Positions 56,646 through 64,000 of a stretch of DNA of 64,000 bases are shown here, in pieces; the first letter of the stretch is position 1, and every line of letters begins with the position of its first letter. The stretch covers positions 31,454,338 to 31,518,337 of the forward strand of contig CM060199.1 of NCBI GenBank assembly GCA_030562195.1, given 5' to 3'. This DNA comes from Nipponacmea schrenckii. Taxonomy: Eukaryota; Mollusca; Gastropoda; Lottiidae. Both the position numbers and the translations under genes were made by a program. A model generated the notes under the pieces. That model searched no databases and was not told the origin of the DNA. It saw only the letters and a program-made list of their open reading frames with translations.

Positions 56646-57590
56646 AAGATAGCTTGCCAGGCAAGGTAACATACGCCCACTGGCAGCATTGAATTTGAAA
56701 AATAAATAGAGCAATAACTCAAAAAACATTCACTGAATTAATATTGAAGTTAAGGGCAAAAACTAAAAAACTGTTCATGGAAAATTGTCAATTTAGAACT
56801 TGACCACCATCTTATCTATTTCAATACTCCTACCAAGTTTCATCAAATCTATTATTTAAAAATTGTAGCTTATTTTGTACCCACAAATATTTTTGACGCA
56901 ATTTTACTAAGTCAAGGGCAATAACCCAAAAACCATTTGTTAAAAAAAATCAGAAATTCAAACTTGACTAATGTCTTATCAATTCTGATGCTTACACCAA
57001 GTTCCATCAAAATCCTTTGAAAATTAAAGCTTCTTATTGCAACCACAATAGAATTTTAACGCAATTTTACTAAGTCAAGGGCAATTACTTAAAACAATTT
57101 ATTGAAAAACTTGACTGAGGCCTAATCAATTCCAATGCTCACACCAAGTTTCATCAACATCCTCTGAAAATTGGAGGATTTATTGCATCAAAACTAAAAT
57201 TTTGACAAGATTTTTCTAAGTCAAGGGCAATAACTCAAAAACCGTTCATGCGATAATTTCCATTTTAAAACTTGACCGAGATATCATCAATATACATGTA
57301 TACATGTATACCAAGTTTCATTAAAATCGGATAAAAACTGTAGCATCAATTGTGGATACAACCCGAATTTGATGCGTTTTTACTAAGTCAAGGGCAAAAA
57401 CTAAAAAACCGTTCATGCGATAATTTCCATTTTCGAACTTGACCGAGATATCCTTAATATATACATGTATACCAAGTTTCATTAAGATCGGATAAAAACT
57501 AGCCTCTATCGTGGATACAACAAATGTGGACGGACGGACGGACAGGGGCGACGGCAATATACGTCCACATTTCCATGTGGGCGTATAAAA
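56646..57590 (-). mobile_element. Pearl-like/HINE element (reverse)
   Basis: Reads from GATAGCTTGCCAGGCAAGGT (hairpin end) through five to six core units to CGGACGGACGGAC and CATGTGGGCGTATAAAAA at 57590. Confidence 0.85.
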
Positions 57591-57699
57591 ATGTTTCCAC
57601 ATCAAAGTCTCATCCGTTGCTGCAAAACAAAATTTTGTAACGTCATTCGGAGTCATATAGTGTTGACGTCATATTAAAGTTTGATTTGGTGTAATTTTC

Positions 57700-58090
57700 A
57701 TAGATTATCCTTGGTGTTAATTTATTTTCACATTACATCCGTTTGGTGTTCGAGTTTCGAGTTTCTTTATCCACTGTTCTTCTATTATTAGTCTATAAAA
57801 TTTACTTTCGTTTGCTGTTCTAGATAAGACAGATACTGTTAAATCACCCTCTGTGTGGAAGTGGCGCATTATTGGTTTAACCCTCTGATGTTTGACTTCT
57901 ATGCTGACTTATCCTTCCCTTCAATGAACGTTCAGTTTCGCCTACATGAATAGTTTTATTGCACCTACTACAGCTCAAACATTACACCAGGTTTCTGTCA
58001 TTGGAATGTCTTCGTCGTTCTGAATGATATTCGCGGTTTTCTTGTGCACAAGTGTATCACAACGGTTCTTGTCTCTGCGATAGGCAGTTA
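57700..58090 (-). pseudogene. Penelope-like GIY-YIG remnant
   Basis: The minus strand reads SCSRCNKTIHVGETERSLKG followed by RISQHRSQTSEG and a stop. The CxxCxKxYVGET...L..R...H pattern is the GIY-YIG core of Penelope-like elements. Downstream frames give RHFHTEGDLTV-like sequence. Decayed; separate from the fragment at 15053. Confidence 0.55.
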
Positions 58091-58194
58091 TTAAATGAAA
58101 AATGTCTTCTTTATTGTGTTCTTAGGTTTGCTGGGTGTAATATCAACCATTTCAAGAGTGTTGTGATTGTGTAGATTATGCAATCTAATGCAGG

Positions 58195-58545
58195 CTTGAC
58201 CTCACATCGTTGTCGGTCCAATTTAGTATTTTGATCTGGTTTCCAGGCCTGGGGTTGATCTATTTTCTATGTCTGGTTCAGATATGGTTACCATGCCTGT
58301 CTTAGATCTGGCTTCCAGGTCTGGTTAAGATCTGACTAAATGCTCATGTGTATTTTGAACTGGGCCAGACCTGGGCCAGTTCTGCAAAAGTGTTATAAGA
58401 TCTGCTTGCCAGTTTTGAGGCCGTGTCCCATGAGCACCCCCGGCCAGGCTCAGATCTGGTTTCCAGGCCAGGATCAGATCCGATTTAATGCTCATGTTAG
58501 ATCTGTGCCAGATCCGGCCCAGGAAGAAGCCATAGGAGCAGGTCG
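58195..58545 (+). repeat. Degenerate GATCTGG...CCAGGCCTGG tandem repeat
   Basis: About ten imperfect units of 25-40 bp built on (T/C)AGATCTGGTTTCCAGG and GGCCAG. It shares the CAGATCTGG word with the 61-bp array at 18435. Confidence 0.6.
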
Positions 58546-58597
58546 CTCCTTTCTCAACGTCTGCGATATAGTTTGGTTACCGAAGCAAACACCATTA

Positions 58598-58845
58598 TGG
58601 TGGCCGACAACTGCCAGTCAGAATTTCATAAATATTTCTTTAAAATTATTTTAAAAATGAAATTCATTTCCTAATCAAATACACTTTGAAGAAAAAAATA
58701 CATTGAAAAGAAATTAAAAGTAATATCAATCTGAAAACTAAAACAAACAAAATTTGAAAACAAATTAAAATGTAAGATAAAACGCAAATGAAATTGAAAT
58801 GAAAGTAAAAGTAAAATGAAAGTAAAAGTAAAATGAAGGTAAAAG
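58598..58845 (+). repeat. Left 248-bp terminal inverted repeat
   Basis: Matches the reverse complement of 62873-63120. The outer 25 bp are GC-rich; the inner part is A-rich and ends in GAAAGTAAAAGTAAAATG repeats. The transposase ATG (58833) lies inside it. Confidence 0.95.
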
Positions 58846-61298
58846 ATGTTTCTATTGATGAAGTCAGAAAAGCTGTAAAACATGAATTAGAAGGGCCTGG
58901 TCAACTGCTTGGTTACAGGGCAATGCACAAAAAGATTCGCCAAGAGTATGGTCTACTTGTCTCAAGGGATGCTGTGTATGATATAATGTCTGAGCTTGAT
59001 TCGGCTGGTCTTGCTAAAAGAGGTGGGGTTGGCTTAAAGAAACAACCAAACAGGAAAACCAATTTTTCGTCACTTGGGCCCAATTGGATGTATTCTTTAG
59101 ACGGTCACGATAAACTGATGGGATACCAGAACAGCACTTTCCCCCTTGCTATATACGGCTGCATTGATACATTTAGTAGAAAACTCTTGTGGTTGAAGAT
59201 ATGGACTAGTAATTCAGATCCAAAGGTCGTTGGTCGATGGTATTTAGAATTTCTGATGGAGTCTTCGATATTACCATGTAACATTAGGATGGACAAAGGA
59301 ACGGAAACGGGTACGGTTGCTACACTACAGGCATTTTTAAAGAAATTCCATTGTCGAGAAGAAGACAAACCGGAAGACAGTGTCTTATTTGGACCTACTA
59401 CTTCTAATCAGGTACTCTACAATTATTTCACATTGTATTATCTCAGTATCTCATTGCACTAAATATATGGAATATCAATATGCTTAGTGATGTATTTAAA
59501 TCATGTTCAATTGAAAAGCATTACTTCATATTTAACTGCTGTTGTGGGTGTATAGCACAATGCTTGCATGCTATTTTTTAATATAGATAGAGCGATGGTG
59601 GAAAGAACTCCACGAAAGATTGGAAAAATTCTATAAAAAGCAGCTAGCTTTTCTTAAGGACGGAGGACATTATGATCCTCACGACCAAAATGATAGGCAA
59701 GTTTTATTTTATCATATAGATCCCTCGACAGTTGAAAATAGATTAGGCGATGGTGCCGCTGTCCTGGCAAAATTTCCCTAATTGCATACCGCATGGTGTT
59801 GGGCCATCCTAGGTTATAATATAACTTAATTATGCATATGATAGCTTGCCAGGCAAGGTAATATACGCCCACTGGCAGCATTTATTTCGAATAAAAACTT
59901 TTCAGTAAGTTTACAATTAGTGGAATGAAATATTCAACCTTCCACCATATACGTTTTTTTGTAGGGTCTCTAGTTTCATTAAAAACTGTCAAGAATTGTA
60001 CCTAATAACAACTCATTAAATATTTTTCGGTATTTTTATGATTTGCAATAGGGTTCACCCTTACTATTATTTTGATATTTAATTTTTAATAGGGCTCATC
60101 CTTGGGTGATTGAAAATTGAACGCGTTTTCAAGAACAAGGGCTATAACTCATATTAAATATTTTTCTATTTCGCTGATTTTCAATAGGGTTCATTCTTGA
60201 GTAATAACAAACTCTCACACCAAGTCTCATCAAAATCCCTTAAGAATTGCACATTATAGAGTGTTTACGAGCCATTCAAGAACAAGGGCAAGAACTCATA
60301 CTAATTTTTTTTTTCCGATTTCGCTGATTTTCAATAGGGTTCATCCTTGCGTGATCATCAACACTCATGTCAAGTTTCATCAAAATCCGTTAAGAATTGC
60401 GCCCTCTAGAGTTTTTACGAGCAATTGTTGACAGACGGACCGACGAACGGACGGACGGATGGGGTGACGACAATATTCGCCCCCCATTTCATGTGGGAGT
60501 ATAAAAATTTGACGGTAACCACCATTACATTACATTAGGCGATTAGGTGCCTGAGATCGCTGGTTCGAAACCCGTTCGGATCTGAGCCAATTTTCAGCAC
60601 TAAAATCGAAAATATTGTTTTAAAATATCTGTACAGTTCCCAACTAGGGAATTCGTACTTTGAACCTTTCATTATACATTTCAGAATGATTATTGCATTT
60701 CTATTCATTCCCATTCTACAAAGAGAATTAGATATATTTAAGGATTCCGTATGGAACAGTCACAGAATAAGAGCACAAAAAGACACTCTCTTACCGGATG
60801 GAATACCGGACCACACATTTGCTTTTCCGGAGACATATGGAGCAACCGACTGTGGTAGGTACCACCAAAGTTATTTATCAATCTACCTAAACACACCCTT
60901 TGACCCAAATAACGCTAATAATCTACCCATCTAGCCCTAAATATTCGCCCACTTTTCCGTCAACCCCAACAACGCCAATAATTTACCCTCATAGCCCTCA
61001 ATATTCACCCACTCTCCCAATAATCCAGCTACCTACACCTAAATATTCGCACACTTTCATTCACTTAGGGTTATGTAGTAGACTGATGTTAATTTAATGT
61101 TTTTGTATTTTAGGACTCCCTTTGACCGAAGAGCAGCTGAAAGAAGCTGCTGAATTATCAGGTCTTTTAGATGTTGATGATGATTACCTTACTGCCGAGT
61201 TTCGAGAGAAATGTGAAGCTATTATTCCTGACGCATCCGTAATAGAATCAATTTATTGTACGGACTTTTACATTGAACTCAAGAAACGTCTAGCATGA
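58833..61298 (+). CDS. Integrase-core (DDE) transposase, four exons, intact
   Basis: Exons are 58833-59411, 59587-59696, 60685-60854 and 61114-61298: 1044 nt, 347 residues plus stop, no interruption. Intron 1 is GT-AG, intron 2 is GC-AG (AG/GCAAGT donor), intron 3 is GT-AG. An N-terminal helix-turn-helix-like part (GYRAMHKKIRQEYGL, residues 27-41) is followed by an RNase H-fold core. Likely catalytic residues are Asp90 (YSLDGHDKL), Asp154 (IRMDKGTETG) and Glu195 (NQIERWWKEL); Asp112 (CIDTFSRK) is also conserved in rve domains. Glu195 lies at the exon 1-2 junction. The C terminus has WNSHRIRAQKDTLLPDGIPD. It resembles a widespread animal integrase-core family; superfamily not assigned. Confidence 0.9.
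59717..59838 (+). repeat. SINE tail in transposase intron 2
   Basis: GATCCCTCGACAGTTGAAAA, TAGGCGATGGTGCCGCTGTC and GCATACCGCATGGTGTTGGG match the 3' half of the SINE at 35285-35620. Confidence 0.7.
59841..60506 (-). mobile_element. Pearl-like/HINE element in transposase intron 2 (reverse)
   Basis: Runs from GATAGCTTGCCAGGCAAGGT to CCGACGAACGGACGGACGG and CATGTGGGAGTATAAAAA. About three core units. Being intronic, it leaves the transposase frame unaffected. Confidence 0.85.
60530..60600 (+). repeat. tRNA-like SINE head fragment
   Basis: GCCTGAGATCGCTGGTTCGA is followed by AACCCGTTCGG; GGTTCGAAACC is a B-box. Short and not continued into the SINE body. Confidence 0.4.
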
Positions 61299-61410
61299 AA
61301 TGTTAGATTCAACAACAAGATGGTGTTCAAAGAAGCTGTTTTAATAGAACATTATTTATGTAAAGTTTCACACTATACATTAAATATTACATGAACATTT
61401 TGAGTGCTTA

Positions 61411-62735
61411 CTACTTTGAGTCTTTCAGTCCAGCCATTATACAAAATTTGTTACAAGTATGTGTTTTTATGAAATTGTCAATTGCAAATTTAGACAAGTT
61501 TCCGGTGCAGTACAAAAGCTGATTATCACAATATAATTCAGTGGATGATATTTCTGGATCAAAGCAGGTGTAACCACTTCCCTGGATATCCACGAGTAGC
61601 AATGCTTTATTTGACTTGGCATATGAAAAATGTGAAAGACATTCAGCCTTCAAAACAATATCGTCAACTTCATTATCAGCAAGTAGGCCATCATTGTTAA
61701 TATACTTTTTAAAATGGCCATTAACAAATTCTTCTACTGTTACATGATCATTTTCATCTGTAATACCATAATAAAGAGTATTGTACTTTAAAAATTCTCC
61801 AAATGTTTTACTCCCTCGTTCTTTTACTTGAATTTCCAATTGAGCAGCGAAATTTTTGGCCAATAAATGCATCTGCACTATTTTTTTTGTGTGACTCTCT
61901 TCAGTTTGGTTTGTGTAATCAATCGCTTGGATGGTAGATTCTAAATATCGCTTAACAACCCACTGACGGTGATTAAAATCTGTATGTTTGCTAGTTGCTT
62001 TGTATGCTTTACGAAATCCACCAGCACCGAATGGCTCAGCATCTTCAAAAATTCCACTTCTCTTGTAACCTTGGACCACAAACACACAAAATTAAATTCA
62101 TGGATCCGGATAACAGTAGATTTACCATTTGGGACTAACTTACCTAGTTTAATCATGTCTATAACTGACAAACTTTTGGGGATATATTGACTTTTTTTAA
62201 CCGTAAGATTTTCTTCCGTTTTATCTGCTTGGGGACATGAACTTACAGATTCTAAAGAAAATGTTAACTTTATGCTATCCCTTTTCTGTCGTTTTATTGA
62301 TGGTTGAATCGGAGATGGAGCTATGCTTTCTATTCCGCAACTTTCAGGATCGGACGAAGATTTCACTATGAATCTTACATAGATTAACTTGAGATCAGGA
62401 ATGTGTTCCATGGTTTTACAAGATGGACCCTGCTCTCCAGCTAGAATGTCACATTCCATATCAGCGCCAATCAAAGAAGCAAAATGTTTTTCGCAGGCAT
62501 GCTTAATCCTATCTATGGTAAGAGTATCGTCATCTTCGCTTTCTCTAAATGATACAAATTCCCTAGGACCTATCCTTGTATATTTCTGCGCTTTACCAGA
62601 TACATCACTAGACAGGCGCTGAACAGTCAGTTCATTTCCTTTTAATGATTCCGTTTTCTTTGTTTCTACTCGCACACACTTTTTCTGTCGCTTTGCTTTA
62701 ATTTTTTGAGCTAATTGTGCCCAAGCATCGCTCAT
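61411..62735 (-). CDS. Alpha-kinase (MHCK/eEF2K/TRPM7-kinase family), two exons, intact
   Basis: Exon 1 is 62735-62144, a 74-bp GT-AG intron is 62143-62070, exon 2 is 62069-61411; 416 residues. Residues 1-197: a basic, NLS-like start (AKRQKK), then RIGPREFVSF, a Cys/Asp-rich motif (DILAGEQGPSC) and IPDLKLIYVRFIV of unknown fold. Residues about 205-416: alpha-kinase domain with Gly-rich GAGGFRKAYK (212-221), ATP-site Lys237 (WVVKRY), His344 (SHFSY), catalytic Asp358 and Gln360 (LLVDIQGSG), Asp368 (FDPEI), and zinc ligands His401, Cys403, Cys407 (THTCNKFC). Spacings agree with TRPM7 kinase (His to Asp 14, Asp to Asp 10, HxCx3C). It should phosphorylate Ser/Thr; the substrate is unknown. Confidence 0.92.
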
Positions 62736-62787
62736 TTTGATGAAGGCCTCGTGTAATATAAAAAAAGGGACGTAACTCTAAGAATTT

Positions 62788-62860
62788 TGGCAATTGTCGT
62801 CCATGTGGCAATTGTCGTCCATGACATGGCAACTCTCGTCCATTTGGCAACTCTCGGCCA
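62788..62860 (+). promoter_or_regulatory. Four copies of the transposon terminal motif upstream of the kinase
   Basis: TGGCAATTGTCGTCCA at 62788-62803 and 62806-62821, TGGCAACTCTCGTCCA at 62827-62842 and TGGCAACTCTCGGCCA at 62845-62860. The element's outermost sequence, read inward to outward, is TGGCAGTTGTCGGCCA. The copies sit 53-125 bp upstream of the kinase ATG and just inside the right TIR. They are not repeated inside the left TIR. Likely transposase-binding sites (inference). Confidence 0.65.
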
Positions 62861-62872
62861 AACGTCAGTTTA

Positions 62873-63120
62873 CTTGTACTTTCATTTTACTTTTACTTTC
62901 ATTTTACTTTTACTTTCATTTCAATTTCATTTGCGTTTTATCTTACATTTTAATTTGTTTTTAAATTTTGTTTGTTTTAGTTTTCAGATTGATATTACTT
63001 TTAATTTCTTTTCAATGTATTTTTTTCTTCAAAGTGTATTTGATTAGGAAATGAATTTCAATTTTAAAATAATTTTAAAGAAATATTTATGAAATTCGGA
63101 CTGGCAGTTGTCGGCCACCA
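62873..63120 (-). repeat. Right 248-bp terminal inverted repeat
   Basis: Reverse complement of the left repeat. Mismatches noticed: GTCCGAAT for GTCAGAAT near the end, AAAATTGAA for AAAAATGAA, and two at the inner edge. Confidence 0.95.
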
Positions 63121-64000
63121 TATACCATACATACCAAGTCAGTCAGTCAGCTCACTGTAAACAATGCGACGACAAATTAAGTGTTTGATTCAACCCATAT
63201 CGAAAGGTCCTGGGATAATTCTTTAATTTTCGGAAACTATAGTTGGACAAAAATTGTATCTTATTCCAAAGAATGAATAAATCTGGAAGGGGAGGGAAAA
63301 AGATTATGTAAAGTTAAGAAAACGAAAGTAGATATTTATTGAACATTGCTTTGTTTACATTATTTTAGTGGCTACCGATGTCATTTTTACTTTAAAAAAA
63401 ATATAGAATACTTTTAACGTAATATTATTTGATAGTTATTATGTATTTTGAATAGACAACCAACTAAATGTGGATTCTTGTGATTTAAAGCCATGAAATT
63501 TATTATAGGAGATCGGATTCTTGAAATTACATGGCGGTCATATTTTTTTTTTCAACGCGAGAGCGGAATTCGATGAAATTCTGTACATTTTGAATTGTAG
63601 CAAGCGTTGTCGAAGTATAGAAATCCGTTGGGTTCATGCTGCCTTCAGATCTGTGAATATATTATCAAAAATTCAAATATAATAGTATTTTCATGCCAAA
63701 CTTACCAAAGAACTAGGCCTAAATAATTATACATAAAGATGCATTTGATTATTGAAAAACGCTTAATAATTTTATCACTTAGTTGTATGAGTTTTGAAGG
63801 GATTCTGTTACTTAATGACACCAAGTGACTTCACTGATGAATAAAATGTTATGTTCATGCTAAGACACAGTATCCCTTTAAATATATTATATATAAATAT
63901 ATTTTATATTCACGATCTTTAACGCCCTCAATGGCGGCCTCCATGAAATGACAATTTAAGCCGAAAATCGCAAAATATTTAATTTTCATGATAAATGTCA
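63121..64000. other. No gene seen
   Basis: Short (AGTC)n at 63139-63150; otherwise AT-rich. Near 63840-63880 ATGTTATGTTCATGCTAAGA...TATCCCTTTAAA loosely resembles the right end of the TTAA-type MITE at 36506. Confidence 0.4.

Larger units (their letters stand above)
58598..63120. mobile_element. DNA transposon carrying an integrase-core transposase and an alpha-kinase
   Basis: TGGTGGCCGACAACTGCCAG opens the left end and its reverse complement closes the right end at 63120. The inverted repeats extend 248 bp (58598-58845, 62873-63120) with about four mismatches. TA adjoins both ends. Between them lie a four-exon transposase gene (+) and a two-exon alpha-kinase gene (-), convergent, with 112 bp between their stops. 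Both are open with canonical splice sites. A pearl-like element and SINE pieces sit in transposase intron 2. No other gene is inside, so the kinase is part of the element rather than a bystander. Confidence 0.9.

Noticed and set aside
58340..58654. 104-codon open frame left of the kinase transposon
   Set aside because: Lies over the degenerate GATCTGG repeat and runs into the TIR; no domain.
62787..63047. 86-codon open frame over the right TIR
   Set aside because: Translation of the A/T-rich TIR; its mirror image occurs in the left TIR.
58596..63122. TA as a definite 2-bp target duplication
   Set aside because: TA is present on both sides but is self-complementary, so it may belong to the TIR; other copies are needed.

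Overview
This is eukaryotic, AT-rich, repeat-dominated DNA, almost certainly from a mollusc and probably a bivalve. The main reason is a dozen copies of one element with the build of the bivalve pearl/HINE (Helentron-related) repeats. These begin with ATACGCCCACATG, carry an (ACGG)n microsatellite and a core of roughly 150-170 bp tandem repeats, and end with GTGGGCGTAT followed by a small hairpin and CTATCTT. Mollusc-type tRNA-derived SINEs, a GalEa-like copia element, Penelope-like fragments and introns with ordinary GT-AG sites agree with this. No rRNA, CRISPR or prokaryotic operon is present. Everything is read from sequence by eye; no database search was possible.

Left part (1-16 kb) is a nest of retroelements. 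Three tandem monomers of about 1.07-1.09 kb (1-3160) lie directly upstream of a LINE (3.2-12.66 kb). The monomers carry ETS-, CRE-, YY1- and nuclear-receptor-like motifs and look like a repeated 5' UTR promoter. LINE ORF1 and ORF2 are in the same frame and are separated by a single TAG. ORF2 is split by an env-bearing, pol-less LTR element (5571-10108, minus strand) with two apparently identical 461-bp LTRs and a CCTG target duplication; the ORF2 frame is unbroken across the insertion. A decayed second LINE (12.79-15.0 kb) and a GIY-YIG/Penelope-like fragment (15.05-15.51 kb) follow.

Middle part (16-44 kb) holds a 61-bp satellite array, a SINE, a foldback element with ACCGAAAA-type repeated ends, several pearl-like elements and a 4.09-kb DNA transposon (25404-29491; 14-bp TIRs, ATTA duplication). 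That transposon encodes a frame-shifted protein with DFAENY and SDGAASQFK motifs and is split by a second HINE-like family. One unrecognised multi-exon, apparently host, gene lies at 30.7-35.8 kb, perhaps to 37.76 kb beyond a 500-N gap. A BTB/KCTD-like fragment and a small secreted prepropeptide-like ORF are near 44 kb.

Right part (45-64 kb) has a 3.24-kb copia-type LTR element lacking integrase (45203-48438), more pearl-like elements, a Penelope-like remnant, and the most notable object: a 4.52-kb DNA transposon (58598-63120) with 248-bp TIRs. It encodes an intact four-exon integrase-core transposase on the plus strand and, convergently, an intact two-exon 416-aa alpha-kinase on the minus strand, with every recognisable catalytic and zinc-binding residue present. 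Copies of the transposon's own terminal motif lie just upstream of the kinase start. A transposase and an alpha-kinase enclosed in the same terminal repeats is the best candidate here for an undescribed system.
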